Shown: positions 43,236-55,600 of the stretch, one piece after another
Position numbering within the stretch: position 1 is the first letter of the stretch
Layout of the letters: each line of letters begins with the position of its first letter
Assembly (NCBI RefSeq): GCF_001708445.1
Contig: NZ_CP015637.1
Coordinates: forward strand, 4,589,001 to 4,653,000
From: Pseudomonas fluorescens
GTDB taxonomy: Bacteria > Pseudomonadota > Gammaproteobacteria > Pseudomonadales > Pseudomonadaceae
DNA: 64,000 nt
Direction of reading: 5' to 3'
Program-made: the position numbers and the translations under genes
Notes under the pieces: model-generated
The model's input: only the letters and a program-made list of their open reading frames with translations
Told to the model about the DNA's origin: nothing
Database searches by the model: none

Positions 43236-44963
43236 ATGCGGCATTTGTTTATCGTTCTGCTGGCGTTATTCGCAGGGTTCGTCCAGGCCGCGCCGGGCAA
43301 CCCATTCGAGACCAAACCCGACTTCCTCCCGGTGGGCAAAGCCTTCACTTTTACCTCCGAACGCCTGGAGTCCGGTGAAACCCAGTGGTATTGGCAGATC
43401 GCCGACGGCTATTACCTGTACCAGCAGCGCATGAAGTTCGACGGCCTGGCTGAAAAGCCGCCACTGCCCCAAGGCGAAGCCCATAGCGATGAGTTCTTCG
43501 GCGAGCAGCAAGTGTATCGCCAGGGCCTGGAAGTGAAGATCCCCGCCGGGACCACCGGCAAGGTCAAGCTGGGCTGGCAGGGCTGTGCCGATGCCGGCCT
43601 GTGCTACCCGCCGCAGTCGATCACCGTGGACCTGGGGGGCAACCCCGCCGTGGCCGCTACCGCCGAAGCCCAGGACCAGAGCCTGGCCAGCGGCCTGCAA
43701 CAACGCAGCCTGGGCTGGAGCCTGCTGGTGTTCTTTGGCCTGGGCCTGCTGCTGGCGTTTGCCCCTTGTTCATTGCCGATGTTGCCGATTCTCGCCGGGT
43801 TGGTGGTCGGCAGCGGTGCCAGCCCGCGTCGTGGCTTTGCCCTGGCCGGCAGTTATGTCGTGTGCATGGCGCTGGTGTATGCCGCGCTGGGCGTAGTCGC
43901 CGCCCTGCTCGGCAGTAACCTCGCCGCGCTGCTGCAAACCCCGTGGATTCTGGGCAGCTTCGCTGCGTTGTTTGTGATCCTGGCCCTGCCGATGTTCGGC
44001 TTCTTTGAACTGCAACTGCCGGTGGCCCTGCGCGACCGCCTGGACAACGTCAGCCGTAACCAGAGTGGCGGCAGCCTGATCGGCGCCGGAGTACTCGGCG
44101 CCCTCTCCGGCCTGCTGGTCGGCCCGTGCATGACCGCGCCCCTGGCCGGTGCGCTGCTGTATATCGCGCAAAGCGGCAATGCCCTGCACGGCGGCCTGAT
44201 CCTGTTCGCCATGGGCATCGGCATCGGTGTGCCGCTGTTGCTGCTGGTGACCGTGGGCAACCGCTTCCTGCCCAAGCCGGGCACCTGGATGAATGTGCTC
44301 AAGGGGATCTTCGGCTTCCTGTTCCTGGCCACCGCCATACTGATGATTCGTCCGGTCGTCGATGAAGCCCTGTGGCTGGGCCTGTGGGGTGTACTGGCCT
44401 TGGCCATGGCCTATTGCGGCTGGCGCCTGGCACAGGATTTCGGGCGTGTCGCCATGCTGTCCGGCGCCGGTTCCGTGGTACTGGGGTTGTGGGGCGGCCT
44501 GCTGCTGGTGGGCGCGGCAGGTGGCAGCGATGACCTGTGGCAACCGTTGAAGGTCTACAGCGGCTCGCGCGCTGTCGCCGGCCCTACCGCCCACGACGCG
44601 TTCATGACCATCAACGACCCAGCCGTGCTGCAAAGCCAGCTCGACAGCGCCAAGGCCCAGGGCCAATGGGTGCTGGTGGACTACTACGCCGACTGGTGCG
44701 TGTCGTGCAAGATCATGGAGAAACAGGTATTCGGCAAACCCGAAGTCCTCGACGCCCTGAAGGACGTGCGCCTGCTGCGCCTGGATGTCACCGCCGACAA
44801 CGCCGCCAGCCGCGAGCTGCTCGGCCGTTACAAGGTGCCAGGGCCGCCGAGCTTCGTGTGGATCGGCCCTGACGGTGAAGAACGGCGTGCCCAGCGCATC
44901 ACCGGCGAAGTGGATGCCGCGGCCTTCCTGCAACGCTGGACCCAGACCCGGGGCGCCCTCTGA
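43236..44963 (+). CDS. dsbD: Thiol:disulfide interchange protein DsbD
   Basis: 575 aa from the ATG at MRHLFIVLL with a signal peptide ending VQAAPG. The N-terminal periplasmic alpha domain has CADAGLCYPP, the eight-segment membrane domain carries Cys in APCSLPMLPI and LVGPCMTAPLAG, and the C-terminal thioredoxin domain has WCVSCK. It carries electrons from cytoplasmic thioredoxin to periplasmic partners. All six redox Cys are present. Its stop overlaps the start of the TlpA-type gene. Confidence 0.94.
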   Translation: MRHLFIVLLALFAGFVQAAPGNPFETKPDFLPVGKAFTFTSERLESGETQWYWQIADGYYLYQQRMKFDGLAEKPPLPQGEAHSDEFFGEQQVYRQGLEVKIPAGTTGKVKLGWQGCADAGLCYPPQSITVDLGGNPAVAATAEAQDQSLASGLQQRSLGWSLLVFFGLGLLLAFAPCSLPMLPILAGLVVGSGASPRRGFALAGSYVVCMALVYAALGVVAALLGSNLAALLQTPWILGSFAALFVILALPMFGFFELQLPVALRDRLDNVSRNQSGGSLIGAGVLGALSGLLVGPCMTAPLAGALLYIAQSGNALHGGLILFAMGIGIGVPLLLLVTVGNRFLPKPGTWMNVLKGIFGFLFLATAILMIRPVVDEALWLGLWGVLALAMAYCGWRLAQDFGRVAMLSGAGSVVLGLWGGLLLVGAAGGSDDLWQPLKVYSGSRAVAGPTAHDAFMTINDPAVLQSQLDSAKAQGQWVLVDYYADWCVSCKIMEKQVFGKPEVLDALKDVRLLRLDVTADNAASRELLGRYKVPGPPSFVWIGPDGEERRAQRITGEVDAAAFLQRWTQTRGAL

Positions 44964-45823
44964 TGCTGACCCTGACCATCGGCACCTTCGCTATCGCCCT
45001 GAATCACATCCTGCTGATCAGCGCGCTGATTCTCGCCACCCTGGTGGGCTGGCGCGTGGCCAAGCGTGGCGGGGAAAACCCCGAGTCGGTGCTGTTCAGC
45101 CTGTTCCTGCTGGGCATGCTCACCGCGCGGGTCAGCTTCGTACTGATGTATTGGAGTTACTACAGCAACGACCCGCTGCAGATGGTCGACCTGCGCGACG
45201 GCGGCTTTCTGGCCTGGCCGGGCGTGATCGCGCTGATCCTCGGCGCGCTGCTGTACGGCTGGCGCCGCCCGGCCCTGCGCAAGCCGCTGAGCGCCGGGGT
45301 AATCACCGGCCTGGTGTTCTGGGGCATGACCAGCCTGTCCCTCAGCGTGTATGAAAAAGGCACACGACTGCCAGACATCACCTTGCGCACCGCCAACGGT
45401 GAGGTGGTGCAATTGGCCGACTATCAAGGCGGGCCGCTGGTGATCAACCTGTGGGCCACCTGGTGTCCGCCCTGCCGTCGCGAAATGCCGGTACTGGAAA
45501 GCGCCCAACGCATGCGCCCCGACGTGACCTTCCTGTTCGTCAACCAGGCCGAGAGCATGCAAAGCGTCAGCACCTACCTGGCCACCCAGGGCCTGAACCT
45601 GGACAACGTGCTGTTCGATGCCAGTGGTCGCCTGGGCCAGGCCGTGGGCTCCATGGCCTTGCCGACCACGCTGTTCTACCAAGCCGATGGACGCCTGATC
45701 AACAGCCACCTCGGTGAACTGTCCCAGGCCAGCCTGGCCCGTGCCATGGAACCCTTCGACTCCGCCCCCGCCGCCACGGCCCCCTCAAGGAAACCGACAT
45801 GCCCCGCCTCCGCCACCTGCTGA
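44963..45823 (+). CDS. dsbE: TlpA/DsbE-type thioredoxin with Lgt-like membrane domain
   Basis: 286 aa. The C-terminal half (about 133-265) is a TlpA-type thioredoxin with WCPPC (Cys168/Cys171) facing the periplasm. The N-terminal half has four membrane segments whose pattern, including ARVSFVLMYWSYYSNDPLQMVDLRDGG, resembles the first half of prolipoprotein diacylglyceryl transferase (GRIGYVLFY...DPL...VWDGG). Lgt's catalytic His and later Arg residues are missing. Probably passes electrons between DsbD and DsbG. It overlaps dsbD by one base and dsbG by 25. Confidence 0.88.
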   Translation: MLTLTIGTFAIALNHILLISALILATLVGWRVAKRGGENPESVLFSLFLLGMLTARVSFVLMYWSYYSNDPLQMVDLRDGGFLAWPGVIALILGALLYGWRRPALRKPLSAGVITGLVFWGMTSLSLSVYEKGTRLPDITLRTANGEVVQLADYQGGPLVINLWATWCPPCRREMPVLESAQRMRPDVTFLFVNQAESMQSVSTYLATQGLNLDNVLFDASGRLGQAVGSMALPTTLFYQADGRLINSHLGELSQASLARAMEPFDSAPAATAPSRKPTCPASATC

Positions 45824-46560
45824 CCCTGCTGCCACTGAGCCTGGCCGCCACCCTGGCCCAGGCCGAAGACTGGCCGGCACCGATCAAACAGATCGAAGCC
45901 AAGGGTGCCAAGATCATCGGCAAATTCGATGCACCCAGCGGCCTCACCGGCTACGCCGCGCAGTATCAGAACCGTGGCATGGCCCTGTACCTGACCGCCG
46001 ACGGCAAAAGTGTGATCGCCGGCAACCTGTACGACGCCCAGGGTAATGACCTGAGCAGCGCGCCCCTGGAAAAACTGGTGTACGCGCCGATGGCCAAGGA
46101 AGTCTGGGCCAAGATGGAAAAGAGCCACTGGATCCAGGACGGCGACAAAAACGCCCCCCGCACCGTCTACCTGTTCAGCGACCCCAACTGCCCGTACTGC
46201 AACATGTTCTGGGAACAGGCGCGGCCATGGGTGAAAGCCGGCAAGGTGCAGCTGCGACATATCATGGTGGGGATTATTCGCGAGGACAGCCCAGGCAAAT
46301 CCGCTGCGCTGCTGGCCAGCAAAGACGCGCCCAAGGCCCTGGAAGAACACGAAGCCGCCGGCAAAGGCAGCAAGCTCAAGCCGCTGGAGAAAATCCCGGC
46401 GGATATCCAGGCCCAACTCAATGCCAATATGCAGTTGATGGATGACTTGGAGTTGTCGGCAACCCCGGCGATTTTCTACCTGGATGACAAGGGTGGCTTG
46501 CAGCAACAGCAAGGCGCGCCGTCGCCGGATAAGTTGGTGAAGATTCTTGGACCGAAATAA
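45799..46560 (+). CDS. dsbG: Periplasmic disulfide isomerase DsbG
   Basis: 253 aa. Signal peptide MPRLRHLLTLLPLSLAATLAQA. N-terminal dimerisation domain (about 23-75), then a DsbA-like thioredoxin domain with CPYC at 131-134 (DPNCPYCNMF) and the cis-Pro in SATPAIFY. It rearranges or protects cysteines of periplasmic proteins and is kept reduced by DsbD. Its start lies inside the end of the preceding gene, with AAGGAAA upstream. Confidence 0.93.
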   Translation: MPRLRHLLTLLPLSLAATLAQAEDWPAPIKQIEAKGAKIIGKFDAPSGLTGYAAQYQNRGMALYLTADGKSVIAGNLYDAQGNDLSSAPLEKLVYAPMAKEVWAKMEKSHWIQDGDKNAPRTVYLFSDPNCPYCNMFWEQARPWVKAGKVQLRHIMVGIIREDSPGKSAALLASKDAPKALEEHEAAGKGSKLKPLEKIPADIQAQLNANMQLMDDLELSATPAIFYLDDKGGLQQQQGAPSPDKLVKILGPK

Positions 46561-46583
46561 GCCGCGCCTGGGCTGACGCCATC

Positions 46584-46665
46584 GGGAGCAAGCCCCCTCC
46601 CACACTCGAGCCCCTTCCTTCAGGATGAACCCGGTCACTGTGGGAGGGGGCCTGCTCTCGATGAG
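46584..46665. repeat. REP pair, type C, outward orientation
   Basis: ATCGGGAGCAAGCCCCCTCCCACA (about 46584-46606) and TGTGGGAGGGGGCCTGCTCTCGAT (about 46639-46662) face each other tail-outward, the reverse of the other type C pairs, between convergent dsbG and pvdL. Confidence 0.75.
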
Positions 46666-46685
46666 GCCCGCGCAGGCTGCGAAAA

Positions 46686-49600
46686 TTACAAGCCTTCCAA
46701 CTCCGCCATCAAATCACTCAAGCGATCCACCTTCTGCGCGCTGATCTCATTCGCCGCCAGCCCATCGATGTACTCGGCCAACGCCGCCACCGTGCTGCAC
46801 TCGAACATCGCCCGCAGCGGCACATCCCGTTGCAGGGTTTTCTGCACCCGCGAGGCAATCTGCGTGGCCAGCAACGAGTGTCCGCCCAGTTCGAAGAAGT
46901 TGTCCTGTACCCCTACCCTTTCGACTTTCAGCACCTCGGCCCAGATCGCGGCCAAGGTGGCTTCAAGTGCGTTGCGCGGCGCCAGGTAGTCCTGGCTGTG
47001 CAATTGGCCGATCTCCAGGGTGGGCAGGGCCTTGCGGTCGAGCTTGCCGTTGGCGTTGAGCGGCAGGCGGTCCAGCCATAGCCAATGCAGCGGCACCATG
47101 TACTCCGGCAGTTCGGCGCGCAGGCGTTGCTTGATGCGGTCCAGGCGCTCGCCTGGGTTCAAGGTTTCATCGGCGGCCACCAGGTAGCCGACGAGGTGTT
47201 TGCCGTTGTCCCCCTCCTGCACGCCGACGGCCGCGTCGCGCACGTCCGATTGTTCGTGCAGGCGTGCTTCGATTTCCCCCAGCTCGATGCGGTAACCGCG
47301 AATCTTCACTTGGTGGTCGATACGCCCGACGTACTCCAGCACGCCATCGCTGCGACGGCGTGCCAGGTCGCCGGTGCGGTACAAACGCTCGCCCGCCGCG
47401 CCGAACGGGTTCGGCACAAACACTGGGGCGGTGCGCAACGGGTCGCCGACATAGCCACGCCCCACACCGGTACCGGCTACGCACAACTCGCCTACCGCGC
47501 CTTGGGGCACCAGTTCCAACGCACCGTCCAGCAGGTACAAGCGGTTGTTGTCGGTCGGCGTCCCAATCGGCAGGTAAGTGCCACGGGTCGAGGCCAGGTC
47601 GACGCGGAAGAACGCCACGTCGTCCGAGCATTCTGCCGGGCCATAGGCGTTCACCAGCCCGATCTGCGGATAACGCAGCAACCACTGGTGCGCCAGCTCC
47701 GGCGGCATGGCCTCGCCGGTGGGCAGCATCCAGCGCAGGCCATCGAGGCTGATGCGCTCCTCGGCCAGCATGCCCTGGATCAGCGACGGCACGCTTTCCA
47801 GCACCGTGATGCCTTGAGTCTGAACATGCGCCAGCAAGCCTTGGGGATCGTGGGCGATGGTGTTCGGCACAATATCCACCCGCGCCCCGAACAGCGGCGC
47901 GGCAAGGAATTGCCACACGGAAATATCGAAGCTTTGCGAGGCCGTCTGGGCGATCACATCCGTCTCGCTCAGTTGCAGGTAAGGCACTTTGCTCAACTGG
48001 TTATTGAGCATGCCGCGCTGCTCGACCATCACCCCTTTGGGCAAACCGGTGGAGCCCGAGGTGTAGATCACGTAGGCGAGGTTGTACGGTGCGCTGTAGA
48101 CACCAGGGTTGGCACCCCGGGACGGCACTTCCTCCCATACCAGCAACTGACAGTCAAAACCGTCCAGCAACGCAATGGCCTGCTCGCGGCACGCCTCGGT
48201 GCACACCAGCAACGGCGTACGGCTCAGGTCGATGATGCTGCGCAAACGCTGGCTCGGCAGGCCGGGGTCCAGCGGCAGGTAACCGGAACCGGCCTTGAAG
48301 CTGCCGATGATCATGCCCAGCAAGTCAAGGCTACGCTCGGCCAGCAACGCCACCGGTTGGTCCAGGCCGACACCCGCCGCGATCAGCGCGTGACCGAGCC
48401 CGTTACTGCGACGGTTCAATTCGTCATAGGTCCACTGTCGGTCCAGGCAACTGGCGGCAATGCGCTGTGGATGGGCGGCGACCTGCGCTTCGAACAGTTC
48501 GACATAACTGCGTTCCAGCGGGTAGGCGTGCGCGCTCTGGTTGCAGCCGTGCAACAGGAACGCACGTTCCTGCTCGCCCATCAGCGGCAGGTCGGCCATG
48601 TCGCCATGGAACCCGTGCATCAATGCCAGCAGCAAACGCTTGAACTCGCCGAGCATGCCTTGCACGGTGGTTTCGTCGAAGTAACGCTGGTCGTAAGACA
48701 GGTGCAACCCCAGGTCATCACCCGGATAGCACACGGCCGTCAGCGGGAAGTTGGTGTGGGTGCGGCCGGAGTCCGAGGTGGCATTCAGGCTTTGTGCGCG
48801 ATCCAGTACCGAGACTTCCACCGGGGCATTTTCAAACACGAACAGGCTGTCGAACAGCGGCTGGCCCTTGGGCAACTCGCTGTGTTCCTGGATCGTCACC
48901 AGCGGCAGGTATTCGTACTCGCGCAGTTGCATATTGCTGTCGAGCAAGCCGCTCAACCACTGGCGCACGCTGCAACGCTGGTCGTCCTCGGGCAGTTTTA
49001 CCCGCAGGGCGATGCTGTTGATGAACAGGCCGACGGTGCGCTGCATCTCGGGCATGTCCACCGGGCGCCCAGCCACGGTGACGCCGAACAGCACGTCACG
49101 ATCGCCGCTCAAGCGGCGCAGCACCAACGCCCATGCAGCCTGGGCGAAGGTGTTGACGGTGAGTTGATGGGCCTGCGCCAACTCGCGCAGTTGCGCACCG
49201 TCGCGGGCCTCGAGACGGGTGTAGCAGTCGCCCACCACCATGCCACCGCTATGGCCGGCATGTTCACGCAGGAATGGCCGGTCGCTCGGGATCGGCGTGG
49301 TGCGCTCGAAGCCTTGCAGGTTCTGCTGCCACCACTGGCGTGCTTCGCTCAGGTTCTGGCGTTGCAGCCAGGCAATGTAGTCGCGATAACGCGGCGGCGT
49401 GGCCAGTTGTGCCTCGCGCCCTTCGCCCAGGGCCATGTAGATCTCGAAGAAGTCATTCATCAACAACGAGCGGCACCACGCATCGATGAGGATGTGGTGG
49501 TTGCTCATCATGAACCAGTAGCGCTCGGCGCCGACGCGGATCAGGCGCAGGTGGAACGGCGCCTGGTTGAGCAGATCGAAACCGGCTTCGCGCTCCTTCT

Positions 49601-52600
49601 TGAGCAGCGCTTGCAGACGCGGCTCCTGCTCGCTTTCTGGATCAGCACTCCAATCCAGGTACTCAATCGGCGTACTGCCCGGCTGATGGATCACTTGCAG
49701 CATGTCTTCGCCAACGTTCCAACAGAACGAGGCACGCAAGGCTTCATGCCGGGCGATCACCGCCTGCCAGGCCTGGGCGAAACGCTCAGGGTCCAGGGCG
49801 CTGTCGATGCGGTAGCGGTCCTGCATATAGTAGAGACCCGTGCCCGGTTCCAGCAGGGTGTGCAGCAGCAAACCCTCCTGCATTGGCGTCAGCGGGTAGA
49901 CGTCTTCGATGACGCTGGCGGGTACCGGCAAGCTGTCCAGTTGCGCCTGACTCAAGTGCGCCAGGGGGAAGTCCGACGGCGTGAAACCGCCAACATCGTC
50001 CCTGAGGCAGTGCGCAATCAGGCTGCGCAGTTCGGCCAGGTAGGCATCGGCCAGAGCCTGGAGAGTCTGCCGATCGAAGCGTTCGCGGCTGAAGGTCCAG
50101 CGCAGCACCAGCTCACCGCCGTACACCTGGCTGTCGATGCTCAGTTCGTTGGGCAACGGTGCATCCGGGTCATGGGCCAGGCCGGCAGACTCGTCCAGCG
50201 GGTGGAACAGCGCATCGGCGCCAAAGCTCTGGTCGAATTGACCGAGGTAGTTGAAGGTGATGCCGGCGCTGGGCAGCCCGGCCAGGGTCTGCTTGCACAG
50301 GTCGTCCGCCAGGTAACGCAGCACGCCATAGCCGAGGCCCTTGTGGGGGATGCCGCGCAGTTGCTCCTTGATCGCCTTGATCGAAGCGCCCTGCTCCGCC
50401 AGTGGGGTCAGGCGCAGCGGATAAGCACTGGTGAACCAGCCGACGCTACGGGTCAGGTCGATATCATCGAACAGGGTTTCACGACCATGGCCTTCCAGCT
50501 GGATCAGCGCCGAATCATGCCCACTCCAGCGGCACACCACACGGGCCAGCACGGTCAACAGCAGGTCATTGACCTGGGTGCGGTAGGCGCTGGGGGCCTG
50601 TTGCAGCAACTGGCGGGTGTGTTCGGCATCCAGGCGCACGCTGACGGTATCCGCATCCCGATTACGCAGCGCGCCTAGAGGACGCGTCACCGGCAATGCC
50701 ACGGCCGGGCCGGCCAATTGAGCCTGCCATACCGTCAATTCCTCGCGCAGGGATTCACTGTGGGCATAAGCCTGCAAGCGCGCAGCCCAGTCACGCAGGG
50801 CGCTGGTCTTGGCCGGCAGGCTGACGGACTGGCCTTTGCTCAGTTGGCGATAGACGTTTTGCAGATCCTCCAGCAGCACCCGCCACGACACGCCATCGAC
50901 CACCAGGTGATGGATAGCGATCAGCAGGCGCTGTTGCCCTTGCGGGCCATCCACCAGCAAGGCGCGCAACAGCGGGCCGTGCGCCAGGTCGAGGCTGCGC
51001 TGGGTCTCGGTGAACAGCGCGGTGCACTGCGCCATATCGTGCACGTGCGCCTGCATCAGCACGCCGCCCTGGGGCACGGCCAAGTGCTCGGCGTGCCATT
51101 GCGCGTCGCGCTGGCTGAAGCTCAGGCGCAGCGCGTCGTGGTGTTCCAGCACCGCCAACAGCGCTTGCTCCAGGCGATGGGGCTCGAGCAGTTGCAGGGG
51201 CTTGAGGACAAGCGCCTGGTTCCAATGCTGACGTTCGGGAATCGGGGTATCGAAGAACCACTGCTGGATGGGCGTCAGGCCCGAGCTGCCGGTGAGCACG
51301 CCCTGCTCGGCCGTCACTTGCTCGACGAGCGTGGCAACCGCCGCCAGGGTTTGCACGGTCTGGTGCTGGAACAGGTCGCGGGGGCTGAAGTGAATCCCCG
51401 CCTGCCGCGCACGGCTGACCACCTGGATCGACAGGATCGAGTCGCCGCCCAGTTCAAAGAAGTTATCGTCCAGGCCGACTTGCGGCACGTTCAACACGGC
51501 GCACCAGATCGCGGCCAGGGTGCTTTCCAACGCGTTGCGCGGGGCCACGTACTGTTGGCGGTTGGCTTCCGGGTCCGGTTGCGGCAAGGCACGCCGGTCG
51601 AGCTTGCCGTTGGCGGTCAACGGCATGCTGTCCAGCACGATCAGGTGCGCGGGCACCATGTAGTCCGGCAGTTGCGCCTTGAGATGCGCCTTGAGCGCAT
51701 CGCGTAATGCGCCGTGCTCGGCATCGCTGACCAGGTAGGCCACCAGCTGTTTGCCGCTGGGCGAATCCAGCGCCAGCACCACGGCCTCGCGTACGGCGTG
51801 GTGCTCCAGCAGGCGGGTTTCGATCTCGCCCAGTTCGATACGGAAGCCACGAATCTTCACTTGATGGTCGATCCGCCCCAGGTACTCCACCAGACCATCG
51901 GCGCGTTGGCGCACCAGGTCGCCGGTGCGATAAAGACGCCCGCCGTCACGCGCGAAGGGATCGGCCACGAAGCGTTCGGCGGTCATGCCCGGACGCTGGT
52001 GATACCCCTGGGCCAGGCCGGCGCCGCCGACATACAGTTCACCCGTCGCACCTTGCGGCACCAAGGCCAGGTCGGCGTCGAGAATGTACGCCACGCGGTC
52101 CCCGATGATGCTGCCGATCGGTACGCTGCCGGCGCCCTCCTCCAACTGCTCGGGCGCGAGGCTGGCCAGCGGCATCACCACGGTTTCGGTCGGCCCATAG
52201 GCGTTGAAAAACACCTGCGGCTGGAACGCTGCGCGGATGCGCTGCAAGTGTTCGCCGGTCAAAGCCTCGCCACCGGTGATGCACATCCGCACCGGCAACG
52301 TCTGGTGCTGGGTGGCCAGCCACTGCGCCAACTGGCTGCCGTAGCTCGGCGTAAAGCCGAGGATATTGATGCGATGGGTACGGATCAGCGCGCAGATCTC
52401 TTCTGCATCCCACTGGCCCTGGGCGCGTAATACCACCCGCGCACCGCAGAGCAACGGCACCAGCAAACGTTCGGTAGCGGCGTCGAAGTTGATCGAATAG
52501 AAGTGCAGTTCGCAGTCGTCCGGGCGCATGCCGAAGCGCTCGATCACGGCCCGGCAGTGCATGGCGATTTCGCCGTGCGACACCACCACGCCCTTGGGCT

Positions 52601-55600
52601 TGCCGGTGGAACCGGAGGTGTAGATCAGGTAGGCCTGGTGCTGCGCCAGGCTGATAAAGGGCAGTTCATCGGCCGGGTAATTCTCCAGCACCGGAAGGTC
52701 ATCTTCCAGGCACCAGCAGGCCACGGTCGCCGGCAGTTCACCCAGGGCTTCGAACATCGCTGCATCGCTGAGCAGCAGGCCAATTCCGCTGTCTTCGATC
52801 ATGTAGTGCAGGCGGTCCAGCGGGTATTCCGGGTCGAGCGGCACATAAGCACCGCCCGCCTTGAGGATCGCCAACAGGCCGATGACCATTTCCAGCGAAC
52901 GCGGCAACGCCAGGCCGACGCGTACCTGCGGGCCGACACCACGCTCGCGCAGCATCCAGGCCAGGCGGTTGGCACGGGCGTCCAGCTCGCGGTAGCTGAG
53001 GGTAACGCCGGCGAAGGTCAGCGCGGGCGCATCGCCACGGGCTTTTGCCTGTTGGCTGAACAGCGTGTGAATGCACTGATCAAGGCGGTGCTCGCCCGCT
53101 TCGACGCCCAGGCTGTCCTGCAACGCGCGCTGCTCCGTGGCGCTGAGCAACGGCAATTCGCTCAGACGCTGCTCGGGGCTGGCGATCAACGCTTGCAACA
53201 GATTGCGCCAATGCTCGGCCATCCGCGCAATGCGCGGCTCATCGAACAAGTCGGTGCTGTAGGTCAGGCAGCACCCCAGGCGATGGTCAAGGTCGGTGAC
53301 TTCCAGGTTGAGGTCGAACTTGGTCGCGCGCGCATCGTTGGCCAGGTACTCGACCGTCATGCCGGCCAGTTGGCGGCTCTGCTGGAACTCCCAACGCTGC
53401 ACGTTGCACATCACCTGGAACAGCGGGTTGTACGCCGCACTGCGCGGCGGTTGCAAGGCTTCGACCAGATGGTCGAACGGCAGGTCCTGATGGGACTGGC
53501 CCTCGATCACGGTGTGACGCACCTGTTCGAACAACTCACCCACAGTCATCTGCCCATTGAGCTGGCAACGCAGCACCTGGGTATTGAGGAACGCACCAAT
53601 CAGCCCTTCGCTTTCCGGGCGAATCCGGTTGGCCACGGGGGCGCCGATGCGCAAGTCGGTCTGGCCGCTGTAGCGGTAGAGCAACACGGCCAGGGTGGCG
53701 GTCATGGTCATGAACAGGGTCAGGCCGCGTTCGGCGTTGAAGGCGCGCACGCGGGCCGCCAGGTCATCGCTCAATTCGAAACGGTACAGCTCGCCACGAT
53801 GGCTTTGTACCGGTGGCCGTGGGCGGTCGCCGGGCAGTTCCAGCAGCGGGTGCTCATGACCCAGTTGCGCGGTCCAGTAATCCAGCTGGCGTTGGCGTTC
53901 GCCGGCTTCCAGCCATTGGCGTTGCCACACGCTGTAGTCGAGGTATTGCACGGGCAACGGCGCCAGCGGCGAGTCGCGCTCGTCGATAAAGGCTTCGTAC
54001 AACGCGCTGAGTTCACGGGCAAAGATGTCCATGGCCCAGCCTTCGGTGACGATATGGTGCAGGGTCAGCACCAGGTAGTGCTCCTGCTCACCGGCCTTGA
54101 CCAGGCACGCGCGCAGCAGCGGGCCGGTTTCCAGGTTGAACGGTGTGTGGGCTTCATGGTCGGCCAGCTGCTGCAAGCGTTGCTGGCGCTCGGTTTCGCA
54201 GAGCGCCGAGATATCCTGCCAGCCCATGCGCACGCCGGACTGCGGCGCGACCTTCTGATAGGCCACGCCATCGACACTCGGGAAGGTGGTGCGCAAGGTT
54301 TCATGGCGCATGATCAAGGCTTGCAACGCCGCCTCGAAACGCCCCACATCCAGCACCCCGCGCAGGCGCGCCATGCCGCCGACGTTGTAGGCCGGGCTGT
54401 CCGGCTCCATCTGCCAGAGGAACCACATGCGCTGCTGGGAATAGGACAACGGCACCGGTTCGCTGCGGTCGACCTTGGCGATGGTGGTTTGTTGGTTGCG
54501 TTGCCCCGACGCCTGGATCAGCCCGACCTGTTCAGCAAAAGCGCCCAACTCGCTGGCTTCGAACAACGTGCGCAACGGCAGCTCGACGTCACAGGCCTGG
54601 CGGGTACGGGAGATGATTTGCGTGGCCAGCAGCGAGTGGCCGCCCAGGGCGAAGAAGTCATCGTGCAGGCCGATCTTCGGCAGGCCAAGGACCTCGCGCC
54701 AGATCGCGGCGATCTGCTGTTGCAGCGGCGTTTCAGGCTCGACGTGCTCACGGGTTTGCCACACCGGCTCCGGCAAAGCGCGGCGGTCGAGCTTGCCGCT
54801 CGGGCTCAGGGGCATGGCGTCCAGACGCATCAGCAGGGCGGGCACCATGTACTCCGGCAGCTCGGCGGCCAGGGCAGTTTTGACCTGCTGTTCGTCCAGC
54901 TCGGCATGGGCGGTGTAGTAGCCGATCAACTGTGCGTCACGCACCAGCACGACGGCCTGGGCGATGCCGTCCAGGGCGAGCAGGCGCGCTTCGATTTCTT
55001 CCGGCTCCACCCGGAAACCGCGGAGCTTGACCTGTTGGTCGAGACGGCCGAGGTACTCAAGCACACCGTCGGCGCTCCACCGGGCGCGGTCACCGGTGCG
55101 GTACAGGCGCGCACCTTGGTGGTCGGCGACAAAGCGCTCAGCGGTCAACCCAGGACGACCGAGGTAACCCCGCGCCAGGCCAATGCCACCGATGCACAGC
55201 TCACCCGGCACGCCAACGGGCACGGGGTTGAGCTGCTCATCCAGCACGCGACAGATCACATTGCCCAGCGGGCGGCCAATCGGCGAGCGCTCGCCATCCT
55301 CCATGCGGCAGTGCCAGTGCGTCACGTTGATCGCGGTCTCGGTCGGGCCATAACGATTGTGTAATTGCACCGCCGGCAACTGCGCCAATACGCGGTTGCG
55401 CAGCTCGGCGGGCAAGGCTTCACCACCGGAGAACAGGCGGCGCAGGCTGGTGCATTCGGCCACCAACGGTTCATCGATAAACAGCTGCAACAGCGGCGGC
55501 ACGAAGTGCAGCGTGGTCACGCCGTGTTCCTGGACCAACTGCGCGATACGGTGCGGATCACGATGCTCGCCAGGGCCGGCCAGCACCAGGCGGCAGCCGG

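Noticed and set aside
47085-50678. 1197-codon open frame on the strand opposite pvdL
   Set aside because: Shadow of the high-GC synthetase gene. It has no domain character and the opposite strand has continuous NRPS motifs. The same holds for 52503-55364.
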